Of a DNA stretch of 64,000 nt, positions 35,450 to 44,743 are shown one piece after another (position 1 is the first letter of the stretch; each line of letters opens with the position of its first letter). This DNA is from Cyanobium sp. ATX 6A2 (GTDB lineage Bacteria > Cyanobacteriota > Cyanobacteriia > PCC-6307 > Cyanobiaceae). The stretch spans positions 124,001-188,000 of the forward strand of contig NZ_JAGQCU010000001.1 of the NCBI RefSeq assembly GCF_024346355.1. The letters run 5' to 3'. A program made the translations under genes and the position numbers. Under the pieces are notes generated by a model that was given only the letters and a program-made list of their open reading frames with translations, searched no databases and had not been told where the DNA came from.

Positions 35450-35955
35450 GCCAGCTGCCGGCCGCTGCGGCGCAGGCCCTCGGCGCAGTCGCCCTCCATC
35501 AGCAAGCCTGCACCGCCCCAGAGCAGCCGTGGCCCCAGATCCACCGCACTGCCGCCGAGTTCCCGCAGCGGTGTGAACCCCAGCTGGCGGAAGTAGCGCA
35601 CCAGGCGACAGTGCTGACGGGCATCGTCGCGGATCGCCAGCAGCCGGGCGCTCCGGCAGGGGGTGACCTCCAGGGCCCAGGCGAAGGTGGCCGCCCAGAT
35701 CAGCGGCCCCACCGCCGCGCTGCGCTCCCCCTGCACGCGCATCGTGTCGAGCCGCAGGCCGGCGGTGGTGGGCAGCGCCCAGCCCTTCAGTTCGCCCAGC
35801 AGCGCCAGAGGCTCGGGCCGTGCCACCCCCACCCGCAGGGTCCACAGCAGCCCCGCCGGGCGACGCACCTGCAGCCGCAGCAGCAGCCCCCGGCGGCGGG
35901 CCTCCGCCTCCAGCTCGGCCAGGGTGGGCAGGGTGGAGAGCAGGACAGCACTCAC
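35419..35955 (-). CDS. GNAT-like conserved hypothetical protein
   Basis: 178 residues from GTG at 35955, which overlaps the preceding stop as GTGA. The segment ARLLAIRDDARQHCRLVRYFRQLGFTPLREL resembles the acetyl-CoA loop and last helix/strand of GNAT acetyltransferases, preceded by a beta strand. A conventional R/Q-x-x-G-x-G/A is not clear, so catalytic activity is uncertain. The 3' end overlaps the convergent gene by 31 bp. Confidence 0.62.
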   Translation of the reverse strand: MSAVLLSTLPTLAELEAEARRRGLLLRLQVRRPAGLLWTLRVGVARPEPLALLGELKGWALPTTAGLRLDTMRVQGERSAAVGPLIWAATFAWALEVTPCRSARLLAIRDDARQHCRLVRYFRQLGFTPLRELGGSAVDLGPRLLWGGAGLLMEGDCAEGLRRSGRQLAQSQPSTDTR

Positions 35956-37010
35956 GCCAGCCGCTCGGGGGCAAGGTCGGCCGGCTTTCCGCAGCTGGGG
36001 CAGTAGGGGAAGCAGGCGTAGTGGTGGAAGCCACACTGGCTGCAGTCGTGCTGCAGCTGCAGGCCGCAGTGCATGCAGTAGTCGGGCAGCACGCCATCGC
36101 GCCGGGGCAGGCTGCGCTCGCAGCTCGGGCACTGGCTTCGCCCCAGGGCCTGCAGGGCCTTTTCGTAGCGGATGGAGCGCTGGCGCTGCTCCTGTGGCGC
36201 CACCTGCTCCTGTTGCTTGCGCGCCAGGTAGGTGTTCAGCCAGCGGATCAGGGCCCGGCCCACCAGGAAGGTGAGCAGCGCCCCCACCCCGTAGCGGATG
36301 TAGGCCCCGAAGCTGGGCAGGTAGGGCACCAGCTCCACGAAAAAGGCAAACAGACCGAACAGCAGGAAGCCCCACACGAACGGCCACTGATCGCTGCCGC
36401 GAAAGCGGCGGAACTGCCAGAGCGCCAGGCCCAGCAGCGGCCCCACGAACAGCAACCGGATGCCGAAGGCACGCAGCTCCGCCCGTTGCACCGCCTGCCG
36501 CCAGCGCCCCTCCGCCTGGGCCCGTAGCTCCCCCAGCTGCTGCTGAGGCGGAGCCAACGAGGCCCGCAGCGCCCGCAGCTGGGCCTCGATCCGCTCCTGC
36601 TCGGCGCTGAGTTGCTGCTGCTGCTGCAACAGGCCATCGAGCTGGCGCGCCCGGGCGATCACCTCCGGGTTCTGCTCCGATTGCTCGGTGACGGAACGGG
36701 CGGAACGCCAGTTGTCGAAGCTGGCCTTCTCCCGGCCGTAGGCCTGGCTGGCCTGCTGCTGGCGCTCCCGCAGGCGATCGGCCTGCTCCTGCAAGGCCTG
36801 CTGCCGGCTCTGCAGCGGCTGCAGCTCGGTCTCCAGCGCAGCGACGCGCGGCTGATCGAGATACTGCTCCAGCCGGGGCTGGCTGGAGAGCAGCGGCAGG
36901 TCGGCGATCAGGGCCCCTCCCACCTGGATCAGGAAGTAGGCGAACAACAGGGCGATCAGCCACTGGCCCGCGCGCACCAGCCGTTCCGGACCTCGGGAGG
37001 GGTTCACCAT
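35952..37010 (-). CDS. Membrane protein with coiled coil and C-terminal double zinc ribbon
   Basis: 352 residues. One N-terminal membrane helix (LIALLFAYFLIQVGGALIA), then residues 45-175 form a Gln/Glu-rich coiled coil. Two or three more membrane helices follow (LLFVGPLLGLALW, WGFLLFGLFAFFVELV, YGVGALLTFLVG). The C-terminal 60 residues hold zinc-ribbon pairs CPSC, CMHC, CSQC and CPSC. Function unknown; it is conserved in this type of cyanobacterium and sits between a J-domain gene and a GNAT-like gene. Confidence 0.78.
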   Translation of the reverse strand: MVNPSRGPERLVRAGQWLIALLFAYFLIQVGGALIADLPLLSSQPRLEQYLDQPRVAALETELQPLQSRQQALQEQADRLRERQQQASQAYGREKASFDNWRSARSVTEQSEQNPEVIARARQLDGLLQQQQQLSAEQERIEAQLRALRASLAPPQQQLGELRAQAEGRWRQAVQRAELRAFGIRLLFVGPLLGLALWQFRRFRGSDQWPFVWGFLLFGLFAFFVELVPYLPSFGAYIRYGVGALLTFLVGRALIRWLNTYLARKQQEQVAPQEQRQRSIRYEKALQALGRSQCPSCERSLPRRDGVLPDYCMHCGLQLQHDCSQCGFHHYACFPYCPSCGKPADLAPERLA

Positions 37011-37071
37011 CGTGAATGCAGCCGCACCCCATGCTCGGGCCGCCAGGGCCAGGGCGCCAGTACCACCTTGC

Positions 37072-37788
37072 TCAGCCGATCAGCAACCGGTAGGCGGCAG
37101 CGAGGCGGTGGAAGGCCGCCACATCCCCGCCCAGGTCGGGGTGGTGGGCCTTGGCCAGCCGTCGGTAGGCCCGCTTGATCGCCGCGGCGCTGGCTCCCGG
37201 CTCCAGGCCCAACAGGCCCAGAGCAGCGATCCGGGGGTCCGCCGTGGCTGAAGCGCCAGAGCTGGCCGGACGCGCCTGGCTGTGGTTGGCGGTGCGGGTG
37301 CCCCGCCGGCGCTGCTGGCTGTGGCTGGCTGGCTCCACCCGGCGCAGCAGTTCGTCCACCACCCGCAGGGGGGCGTCGTTGAGCCACTCCGGGGCCCGCT
37401 GGCCATAGAGGGCAAAGGCCGCCCGCACCGCCCAACGGCTCCGGCTGTGGGGCCCTCGCAGCGCCGCCGCCAGCTCTGCCCCCAGGCCGGGGGGGAGCGG
37501 CGGCAGCGCCTCAACCAGCCCCCGCAGTCCTCCTGGCGGCCCGATGCGCAGGCACGACCAGCGGGAGTGGCGGGCCATGGCGGCGCCCCAGCGCTCCACC
37601 AGCTCCGCGCTGAGGCCGTGACTGAATCCACCCCCGCCGCGGCTGCCCTGCTGCAGTTGCGCCAGCCGCTGGCGCAGGGCCCGCACCTCCCGACGCAGGG
37701 CGTCGTTCTCCGCCAGCAGCGTCTCAACATTGCTGGTGACCGGTGGGCTGCCAGCTGGGGGGCGCCAGCGGCGCGGATCAAAGCCCAT
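37072..37788 (-). CDS. J-domain protein with N-terminal coiled coil
   Basis: 238 residues. Residues 20-47 are a short leucine-rich coiled coil (ENDALRREVRALRQRLAQLQ). The C-terminal 60 residues are a J domain: LGLEPGASAAAIKRAYRRLA followed by KAHHPDLGGD with the HPD that stimulates DnaK ATPase. The middle has no recognised domain. J proteins of this layout usually target DnaK to a specific client, which is not known here. Confidence 0.82.
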   Translation of the reverse strand: MGFDPRRWRPPAGSPPVTSNVETLLAENDALRREVRALRQRLAQLQQGSRGGGGFSHGLSAELVERWGAAMARHSRWSCLRIGPPGGLRGLVEALPPLPPGLGAELAAALRGPHSRSRWAVRAAFALYGQRAPEWLNDAPLRVVDELLRRVEPASHSQQRRRGTRTANHSQARPASSGASATADPRIAALGLLGLEPGASAAAIKRAYRRLAKAHHPDLGGDVAAFHRLAAAYRLLIG

Positions 37789-37893
37789 CGCCTCAGCGCA
37801 CCACCGCCATGCAACAGCGCATCATCGCTGGGTATCCCAGCGCCGGGCACAACTCGGCTTCTGGCTGTGGGAACGGGCAGACCTGGCGGCGTC

Positions 37894-38946
37894 TCAAGAC
37901 AGGCTTGTCCTGGCCTGGGATGGCGGAACCACTGGCTGCGCCAGCAGCACCGCCGCCAGCGGCAGGGGCCCGTAGAGATGGGGGAAGAGGTCCCCGCTGC
38001 CGGGGGCCGGCTCCAGCCGCACCGTCACGCCGGCCTCCGCCAGGCGGACGGGATCGAGCACCAGCAGCAGCACCTCGGCGGGGTTGAGATCGGCGTAGAA
38101 GCGCCCATAGGTGGCCACCAGCTGGTGGGCGGTGCTCAGGTGGATGAAGCCCACCTCCTGAAGCGATTGGCCGCGGGTGGAGCGGCAGTAGGTCCCCGCG
38201 GCCTTCGCCGCCTGCCACTCCTGGCGCAGGGCCAGGTGATACAGCCAGCTGGGCGAGTGCCAGGGGCAGCGCTCCGCCCAGGGCGACTCCAGCACCGCCG
38301 CCAGTTCCGGACCCGCCAGAAAGCGGGCCAGCCAGGCCTGCAGCGGTGCCAGCTGGGGCACGGCATCGAAGCCCTCGGGGTCCGCCAGCCGGAACTGGCG
38401 GACAAACGGCAGCAGGGCCCAGTCCGCCAGCGAGGGCCGCCCCCCCAGCAGCCAGCCGCCCGGCTCCAGGCGCCGGCTCCAGCACCCCAGAACCGCCAGG
38501 GCCTCGGCCCGATGCCGGATCCGCTGCCGGGCCAGCTCCGCGGCGTCGGCGCCGTCATTGCCGCGCTGGCCGCCGAAGCGGCTGGCGTATTTGAAGCGGT
38601 CGAGGTGCTGCTTGAAGGGGCCGTCGTTCTCGGCGATCAGCGCCTCCATGGCACCGGCTTCGGCCACGCTCCAGCCGCTCAACCAGCCCTGGGGATCGTG
38701 CCGCTCCAGGGCCCAGCGCATCACGTCCAGGCTCTCGTCGATCACCCGATCGCCGTGCACCAGCACCGGCACGGTGCCCTTGGCCGAGGCCGTGAGCAGC
38801 TCCGGCGGCTTGGCCTGCAGGCTCACCTCCCGCAGCTCCAGCTCCCGGCCCGGCTGGAGGCCCGCCACCGCCAGAGCAAGCCGGGCCCGGATCGCGTAGG
38901 GGCAGCGGCGGAAGCTGTAGAGGATCGGACCCGTCCCGACGTCCAA
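37894..38946 (-). CDS. Glutathione S-transferase fused to a DUF952 domain
   Basis: 350 residues. Residues 1-225 are a GST: ILYSFRRCPYAIRARLAL with a CPYA active-site motif, KGTVPVLVHGDRVIDESLDVM (the cis-Pro and Glu-Ser glutathione contacts), and an all-helical second domain. Residues 230-340 are a DUF952 domain: WLYHLALRQEWQAAKAAG, EVGFIHLSTAHQL and FPHLYGPLPLAAVL. The fusion suggests glutathione-linked chemistry of an unknown substrate. The start is 9 bp after trhO. Confidence 0.82.
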   Translation of the reverse strand: MDVGTGPILYSFRRCPYAIRARLALAVAGLQPGRELELREVSLQAKPPELLTASAKGTVPVLVHGDRVIDESLDVMRWALERHDPQGWLSGWSVAEAGAMEALIAENDGPFKQHLDRFKYASRFGGQRGNDGADAAELARQRIRHRAEALAVLGCWSRRLEPGGWLLGGRPSLADWALLPFVRQFRLADPEGFDAVPQLAPLQAWLARFLAGPELAAVLESPWAERCPWHSPSWLYHLALRQEWQAAKAAGTYCRSTRGQSLQEVGFIHLSTAHQLVATYGRFYADLNPAEVLLLVLDPVRLAEAGVTVRLEPAPGSGDLFPHLYGPLPLAAVLLAQPVVPPSQARTSLS

Positions 38947-38955
38947 GGCCGCCGC

Positions 38956-39930
38956 TCAGCGCTGGGGCATGGCGGCGCCGATGTGCTGCCGGCCACGGGC
39001 ACGAGCCCGTTCCACCTGGCGCTGGCGCTCGGCGAAGCGCCGCCGGTCGGCGTCACTGAAGCGCCCGATGCAGTGGCGGCAGCTCACCCCTTCGGCGTAG
39101 CTCTCCAGCTGCAGGTCGGCAGGCGCGAGCGGCAGGCCGCAGGCATGGCAGAGACGGTGCTCCCCAGGCTCGAGCCGGTGGTTCACCGCCACCCGCTGAT
39201 CGAACACAAAGCAGTCCCCCCGCCAGCGGCTCTGTGGCTCGGGGGTCTCCTCCAGGTAGCGCAGGATGCCGCCCTCCAGGTGGTGCACGCCGGCGAAACC
39301 CTGCTGGAGCAGGTAGGCGGTGGCCTTTTCACAGCGGATGCCTCCGGTGCAGAACAGGGCGATCGCCTGCGGCCGGCGCTCCGCCACCAGCGGCCGCAGC
39401 TCCCGCCCCACCCAGGCGGGAAAGTCACGGAAGCTGGCGGTGCCGGGATCGATCGCCCCGTCGAAGCTACCGATCGCCACCTCGTAGCCATTGCGGGTAT
39501 CGATCACCAGGGTGCGGGGATCACTGATCAGGGCATCCCACTGCCCGGGGGGCACGTGGGTGCCCACCGCCGAGGCCAGGTAGGGCCGCACCTGGGGCTG
39601 GCCGAGCGACACGATCTCGCGCTTGAGCCGCACCTTCAGGCGATGGAAGGCCTGCGCGCCCGCCCTGCTGCGCTTCGCCTGCAGGCGCTCCAGCCCCGCC
39701 ACCTGCCGCAGCCGCCCCAGCACCGCCTCCACCCCCGCCTCGGGGCCGGCGATGGTGCCGTTCACGCCCTCCCCCGCCAGCAGGATCGTGCCCCGCACCT
39801 GCTGCGCCGCAGCCAGGGCCAGCAGCTCAGACCGCAGGGCGGGCAACCGCTCCAGCGGCGCGAAGCGGTAGAACGCCGCCACCACCACCATGGGCCGCGC
39901 TTCAGCGGCGGCATCCCCCATCGAACTCAC
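38956..39930 (-). CDS. trhO: tRNA uridine(34) hydroxylase (rhodanese-related)
   Basis: 324 residues. Ferredoxin-like N-terminal domain ([15 protein letters not shown]), then a rhodanese domain with [18 protein letters not shown] and active-site [14 protein letters not shown]. The C-terminal Cys pair motifs ([14 protein letters not shown]) are usual. TrhO hydroxylates the wobble uridine of several tRNAs. ATGA overlap with the end of bioB indicates coupling. Confidence 0.93.
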   Translation of the reverse strand: MSSMGDAAAEARPMVVVAAFYRFAPLERLPALRSELLALAAAQQVRGTILLAGEGVNGTIAGPEAGVEAVLGRLRQVAGLERLQAKRSRAGAQAFHRLKVRLKREIVSLGQPQVRPYLASAVGTHVPPGQWDALISDPRTLVIDTRNGYEVAIGSFDGAIDPGTASFRDFPAWVGRELRPLVAERRPQAIALFCTGGIRCEKATAYLLQQGFAGVHHLEGGILRYLEETPEPQSRWRGDCFVFDQRVAVNHRLEPGEHRLCHACGLPLAPADLQLESYAEGVSCRHCIGRFSDADRRRFAERQRQVERARARGRQHIGAAMPQR

Positions 39931-40922
39931 GCGCCCACCGGCGGCCGCGACACCTCCCAGGCCTGCACGCCGGCAGCCGCCAGCAGCTCCCGGTCGGCCT
40001 CCACCGCCGGGTTGCCGGTGGTGAGCAGGGTGTCGCCATAGAAGATCGAATCGGCCCCGGCCAGCAGGCAGAGGATCTGGGCCTCCCGGCCCAGCTGCTC
40101 GCGCCCGGCACTGAGCCGCACGCGCGCATGGGGCATCAGGATCCGGGCGGTGGCCACCATGCGCACCAGCTCGAGCGGATCCACGGGAGGCAGGTCTTCA
40201 AGCGGCGTGCCCTCCACCGCCACCAGGGCATTGATCGGCACGCTCTCCGGGTGGGGATCGAGGTTGGCCAGCACCTCCAGCAGGCCGGCCCGGTCCTCAA
40301 GCCCCTCGCCCATGCCGATGATGCCCCCGCAACAGAGGGTCACCCCTGCCCGGCGCACCCGCTCGAGCGTCTCCAGCCGTTCTTGGTAGGTGCGGGTGCT
40401 GATGATGCGGGCGTAGTGCTCGGGGCTGGTGTCGAGGTTGTGGTTGTAGGCGGTGAGGCCGGCCTCCGCCAGCCGCTCGGCCTGCTGGTCGCTGAGCATG
40501 CCGGCGGTCACACAGGCCTCCAGCCCGAGCTCACGCACACCCCGCACCATCGCCAGCATCGCCTCGAACGGGGCACCGTCGCGGATCTCGCGCCAGGCCC
40601 AGCCCATGCAGAAGCGGTGGGCGCCGGCCTGTTGGGCCGCCCGGGCCCGCGCCAGCACCGGCTCCACCTCCAGCTCCGGCCTACCGGCCACATCGCTGCT
40701 GTGGTGCATCGACTGGGGACAGTAGGCGCAGTCCTCCTCGCAGCCACCGGTCTTCACGCTCAGCAGCGAGGCCAGCTGCACCCGGTAGCCGGGATTGGCG
40801 GCGCGGTGCACCGCCTGGGCCCGCCAGAGCAGCTCCAGTAGCGGCAGCTCTAGCAGGGCCTGGATCTCGGCTCGGCTCCAGTCGTGACGGGTGGGCGTGC
40901 GGGCGGGCGGGGTGGCGAACAC
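39927..40922 (-). CDS. bioB: Biotin synthase
   Basis: 331 residues. Radical-SAM motif [11 protein letters not shown] coordinates the 4Fe-4S cluster. Other landmarks are the 2Fe-2S ligands (Cys in [28 protein letters not shown]), YNHNLDTS and the Arg ligand in [10 protein letters not shown]. It converts dethiobiotin to biotin. Part of a run from lysA to the GST gene, 48 bp after uppS. Confidence 0.96.
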   Translation of the reverse strand: MFATPPARTPTRHDWSRAEIQALLELPLLELLWRAQAVHRAANPGYRVQLASLLSVKTGGCEEDCAYCPQSMHHSSDVAGRPELEVEPVLARARAAQQAGAHRFCMGWAWREIRDGAPFEAMLAMVRGVRELGLEACVTAGMLSDQQAERLAEAGLTAYNHNLDTSPEHYARIISTRTYQERLETLERVRRAGVTLCCGGIIGMGEGLEDRAGLLEVLANLDPHPESVPINALVAVEGTPLEDLPPVDPLELVRMVATARILMPHARVRLSAGREQLGREAQILCLLAGADSIFYGDTLLTTGNPAVEADRELLAAAGVQAWEVSRPPVGA

Positions 40923-40970
40923 AGGCGGGCGAAAGTTCAGTGGGCCGGCGAAGCCGGTGGAGGAGCGGAG

Positions 40971-41759
40971 TCAGTGGGCGGGATCGATGCCCCCGAAACG
41001 GCGCTGACGGTTCTGGTAGTCGAGCAGGGCCGCCAGCAGGGCGGCCTCATCGAAATCGGGCCAGAGCACCTCGGTGATGTGCAGCTCGGCGTAGGCCAGC
41101 TGCCAGAGCAGGAAGTTGCTGATCCGCTGCTCACCACTGGTGCGGATCAACAGGTCGGGATCGCACTCGCCGGCGGTGTGCAGCTCGGCGGCGAAGCTGG
41201 CCTCATCAATGGCGGCCGGATCCAGTTCACCCCGTGCAGCCCGTTCGGCCAGCCGCCGGGCTGCCCCCACCAGCTCGGCGCGGCCTCCGTAGTTGGTGCA
41301 CACATTGAAATGGATGCCATCGTTGGCGGCGGTGCGACCGGTGGCCTCGGCGATCAACCGCTGCAGGCCCTCCGGCAAGGGGGTGAGGTCGCCCAGGAAC
41401 CGAATCCGCACCCGCTCGCGCTCCAGCGCCTGCAGCTCCCGCTGCAGCACCCGCTCGAACAGGGCCATCAGGAAGCTCACTTCCTCGCCCGGCCGGTTCC
41501 AGTTCTCGGTGGAGAAGGCATAGGCGGTGAGGGCGCCGATGCCCCAGTCGCTGCACAGCCGCAGGGTGCGCTTGAGCGCCTCCACCCCGGCCCGGTGCCC
41601 CATCACCCGGGGCAGGCCGCGGCGGCGGGCCCAACGGCCGTTGCCATCCATGATCACGGCCACATGGGCGGGAAGCCGGGCGGGATCGAGGGCCGCCGGC
41701 GATGCCTGCCGGGCCGCGCCGAGGATGGAGTGGCTGTCGGTCGCCAGGGCGCGACTCAT
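40971..41759 (-). CDS. uppS: Isoprenyl transferase (undecaprenyl diphosphate synthase type)
   Basis: 262 residues. Motifs: [19 protein letters not shown] with the catalytic Asp, [23 protein letters not shown], and [20 protein letters not shown]. It makes the long-chain cis-polyprenyl carrier for cell wall synthesis. ATG at 41759 overlaps the cdaA stop by 4 bp. Confidence 0.95.
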   Translation of the reverse strand: MSRALATDSHSILGAARQASPAALDPARLPAHVAVIMDGNGRWARRRGLPRVMGHRAGVEALKRTLRLCSDWGIGALTAYAFSTENWNRPGEEVSFLMALFERVLQRELQALERERVRIRFLGDLTPLPEGLQRLIAEATGRTAANDGIHFNVCTNYGGRAELVGAARRLAERAARGELDPAAIDEASFAAELHTAGECDPDLLIRTSGEQRISNFLLWQLAYAELHITEVLWPDFDEAALLAALLDYQNRQRRFGGIDPAH

Positions 41760-42586
41760 CCGCGTGGTTCCGGCGTGTCCTTGGCCACGCTACGTCCACC
41801 CGGCCTGGCCAGGGCCTGGCTGAGCAGGTCGTGCAGCCGGCTGCTGGTGATCGGCCGCTCCAGCCGGCCATGGCAGGCGAGCGACAGGGTGCCCGTTTCC
41901 TCCGACACCACGATCGCCAGACAGCGGTTGAAGCGCTCGGTGAGACCCAGGGCCGCCAGGTGGCGGGTGCCGTAGCGATTGATGCCCTGGCGCGAGAGCG
42001 GCAGGATTACCCCTGCCGCCAGGATGCGGTTGCCCTTCACCAGCACAGCGCCGTCGTGGAGCGGCGTGTCGGCGGCAAACAGGTTGAGCAGCAGATCCAC
42101 CGACAGCTGGGCATCGAGGCTGATGCCGGGATTGAGAAAGTCTTCCGGGCGCAGATCACTGCCGTGGTCCACCACGATCAGGGCCCCGCGCCGGGCCTGG
42201 GAGAGACGCCCTGCGGCCTCGCTGAGCACCGCCACCGAACCGGACTTGAGGGCATCGGCGCCGCCATCGCCGAACACCATTCCCAGCCGACCGGTGCCGA
42301 GCAGTTCCATGAACCGCCGCAGCTCGCCCTGCCAGAGGATCGCCAGGGCCAGGCTGCAGGCCAGCACCAGGGCGTCCAGCAGTCGGGCCGTGAGCGGCAG
42401 ATTGGCGAAGCGCTGCACCGCCCAGGCGAGTCCCACGAGCAGCAGGTAGCCCCGCAGCAACCAGAGGGTGCGGGAGTCGCGCACCCGGCCCAGCACCACA
42501 ACCCCGAGGCCGAGGGCCAGAAACAGGTCGAGGAACAGGCGTAGATCGAGAACGCGGAGCCAACTCCCGAGCCAGAGCCCGCTCAC
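41756..42586 (-). CDS. cdaA: Membrane diadenylate cyclase (c-di-AMP synthase)
   Basis: 276 residues from GTG at 42586. Three N-terminal membrane helices ([48 protein letters not shown]), then the DAC domain with [31 protein letters not shown] and AIVVSEETG. The DGA and GTRH motifs are intact, so it should make c-di-AMP. It is between lysA (21 bp upstream) and uppS (overlapping). It is the reference for judging the degenerate DAC-like protein at 19040-20083. Confidence 0.94.
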   Translation of the reverse strand: MSGLWLGSWLRVLDLRLFLDLFLALGLGVVVLGRVRDSRTLWLLRGYLLLVGLAWAVQRFANLPLTARLLDALVLACSLALAILWQGELRRFMELLGTGRLGMVFGDGGADALKSGSVAVLSEAAGRLSQARRGALIVVDHGSDLRPEDFLNPGISLDAQLSVDLLLNLFAADTPLHDGAVLVKGNRILAAGVILPLSRQGINRYGTRHLAALGLTERFNRCLAIVVSEETGTLSLACHGRLERPITSSRLHDLLSQALARPGGRSVAKDTPEPRG

Positions 42587-42607
42587 ACCGTCACCGAAAC
42601 CTGGAGG

Positions 42608-44029
42608 TCAGGATACCGGTGTCAGGCGGGCGGGCAGAACGTCGTAGCGCAGTAGGTCTTCCGGCTGTTCCCGGCGCTGCACCAGGTCGGCCACGCCGTC
42701 TGCCACCAGCACCGCCGCCGGCCTGGGGATGCGGTTGTAGTTCGAGGCCATGGACGCGTTGTAAGCCCCGGTGGCGAATACGGCGATCACATCGCCGCTG
42801 GTGGCAGGGGGCAGGGCCACGTCCTTGAGCACCACATCACCCGACTCGCAGTGCTTGCCGGCCACCGTCACCGTTTCGCTGGCCTCGGCGCCGGGGCGGT
42901 CGGCCAACACGGCGGTGTAGAGCGACTGGTAGGTGATCGGGCGAGGGTTGTCGCTCATGCCGCCATCCACCGACAGGTAGATGCGGATGCCTGGGATCTC
43001 CTTCCTACTGCCCACCTCGTAGAGGGTGAGGCCCGCGGTGGCCACCAGGGAGCGGCCGGGCTCGCACAGCAGCCGGGGCAGCTCCAGGTTGCGCTGGCGG
43101 CAGGCCCGCACCAGCGCGGAGGCCACCGCCGCCACCCATGCCTCGATGCTGGGGGGATCGTCGCCAGTCACATAGCGGATCCCCAGGCCACCGCCCACAT
43201 TGAGGTCGGTCACCGGATGGCCACAGGAGCGGGCCAGTGCCAGGGCATCGGCCATCACCCCGGCCAGGTCCTGGTGGGGCTGCAGTTCGAAGATCTGCGA
43301 GCCGATGTGGGCGTGCAGACCGGTGAGCCGGCCCCAGGGGCAGGCGGCCAGATGCTTCAGCACCACCTCGAGCTGATCGGGATCGAACCCGAACTTGCTG
43401 TCCAGGTGGCCGGTGCGGATGTACTCATGGGTGTGGCACTCGATGCCCGGGGTGAAGCGCAGCATCAGCCGCACCGGCTCGGCCAGGACAGGCGCCAGCT
43501 CGGTGAGCAGTTCGATGTCGCGCCAGTTGTCCACCACCACCGTCACCCGGCTGCGGGCCGCGAGGAGCAGTTCCTCGCGGCTCTTGTTGTTGCCGTGCAG
43601 CACGATCCGCTCCGGCGGCATGCCGCCGCCCAGGGCCGTGAGCAGTTCCCCCGACGACACCGCATCGAGCCCCAGACCCTCGGCCGCCACCAGGGCGGTG
43701 AGGGCCAGCGAGCTGTTGGCCTTGGAGGCGTAGACGGCCAGCGAGGGGCCGGGATAGTGGGCGTGCAGCGCCTGGCGGTAGGCCCGGCAGCTGGCGCGCA
43801 GGGTGGCCTCATCGAGCACATACAACGGTGTGCCGTAGGTGCGGGCCAGCTCGCTCAGGCGGCAGCCGCCCACCAGCAGCCTGCCCTCGGCATCCACGCT
43901 GGTGGTGATCGGCGCCAGGTTGCGGTTGGGACTGGCCCGGTCGCAGGGGGTCTCAAAGGGCTGGCTGCCGAGTCCGGAGCCGGCATCACCCGCACGGTCC
44001 AGACCGGTGGCTTCACTGGAGATCACCAT
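42608..44029 (-). CDS. lysA: Diaminopimelate decarboxylase
   Basis: 473 residues from ATG at 44029. PLP alanine-racemase fold: YASKANSS with the PLP lysine, VSSGELLTAL, HGNNKSREEL, GLHAHIGSQIF, LNVGGGLGIRY, CEPGRSLVA, and CESGDV with the partner-subunit active-site Cys. It forms lysine from meso-diaminopimelate, linking it to cell wall precursors with uppS. First gene of the minus-strand run. Confidence 0.96.
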   Translation of the reverse strand: MVISSEATGLDRAGDAGSGLGSQPFETPCDRASPNRNLAPITTSVDAEGRLLVGGCRLSELARTYGTPLYVLDEATLRASCRAYRQALHAHYPGPSLAVYASKANSSLALTALVAAEGLGLDAVSSGELLTALGGGMPPERIVLHGNNKSREELLLAARSRVTVVVDNWRDIELLTELAPVLAEPVRLMLRFTPGIECHTHEYIRTGHLDSKFGFDPDQLEVVLKHLAACPWGRLTGLHAHIGSQIFELQPHQDLAGVMADALALARSCGHPVTDLNVGGGLGIRYVTGDDPPSIEAWVAAVASALVRACRQRNLELPRLLCEPGRSLVATAGLTLYEVGSRKEIPGIRIYLSVDGGMSDNPRPITYQSLYTAVLADRPGAEASETVTVAGKHCESGDVVLKDVALPPATSGDVIAVFATGAYNASMASNYNRIPRPAAVLVADGVADLVQRREQPEDLLRYDVLPARLTPVS

Positions 44030-44087
44030 GGTCGGACCACAGAGGTTGCGAAAGGTCGAATGTACGGAATGCCAGGCGGGGCCGGCC

Positions 44088-44552
44088 GTGCCTGATGAAC
44101 CGAGCACCCCTCAACCACCAGCCCTGCTGGCCCCCGCCGACCTGGAGGCCTGCCTGGCCCTCGATGGCCTCAGCCTGGGCGGGCTCTGGAGCCGGGGGCA
44201 GTGGAGCACCGAACTGGCCGATCCGCGGCGGCCCGGCCTGGGCCTGTGGCGCGATCGCCGCCTGCAGGCCATGGCCTGCGGCTGGCTGATCCTCGAGGAA
44301 CTGCACATCACCCTGGTGGCGGTGGACCCTGACCAGCGCCGCCTGGGCCTGGGCCTGCTGGTGCTGCGTGCCCTGCTGGACACCGCGAGCACGCGGGGCG
44401 CCGAGCGCGCCACCCTGGAGGTGGCCAGCGGCAACGCAGCGGCCCTGGCCCTCTACCACCGGCTGGGGTTCCGCCAGGCCGGCCGCCGCCCCGGCTACTA
44501 CCGCAGCGGCGAGGACGCGCTGATCCTGTGGCTGCACCTGGAGAAAAGCTAG
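44088..44552 (+). CDS. rimI: Ribosomal-protein-alanine N-acetyltransferase-like GNAT
   Basis: 154 residues from GTG at 44088. GNAT fold: CGWLILEELHITLVAVDPDQR then RRLGLGLLVLRALLD (acetyl-CoA loop), LEVASGNAAALALYHRLGF and a tyrosine-rich end (GYYRSGEDALIL) typical of RimI. RimI acetylates the N-terminus of ribosomal protein bS18. Divergent from lysA. Confidence 0.88.
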   Translation: MPDEPSTPQPPALLAPADLEACLALDGLSLGGLWSRGQWSTELADPRRPGLGLWRDRRLQAMACGWLILEELHITLVAVDPDQRRLGLGLLVLRALLDTASTRGAERATLEVASGNAAALALYHRLGFRQAGRRPGYYRSGEDALILWLHLEKS

Positions 44553-44573
44553 GAATCCCTGCTCGGAACGGGT

Positions 44574-44677
44574 ACGGTTAACCGTCTTTTGCTATGTCGA
44601 GCAGCGGCCAATCCAAGCCGTTCAATTGCACTTTGAACCTCCGCCCCCACTGCTGCCACAGGGGGTCTGGCCCCCTG
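44574..44677 (+). promoter_or_regulatory. clpC upstream region: palindrome, possible extended -10, leader hairpin
   Basis: A 12-bp perfect palindrome ACGGTTAACCGT lies at 44574-44585. TGCTATGTC at 44590-44598 could be an extended -10. A hairpin CAGGGGG-TCTGG-CCCCCTG at 44659-44677 would lie in the transcript leader. The 191-bp gap before clpC holds no gene. The assignments are by pattern only. Confidence 0.3.
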
Positions 44678-44743
44678 CTCCGGGCAACCACACAGGCCCT
44701 GTCAACCCTGATAGGTTAGTTCAACTTGCAACAGGCCCGCCCC

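Noticed and set aside
37282-40041. 919-residue plus-strand frame
   Set aside because: Antisense shadow of the J-domain, GST and TrhO genes, caused by high GC.
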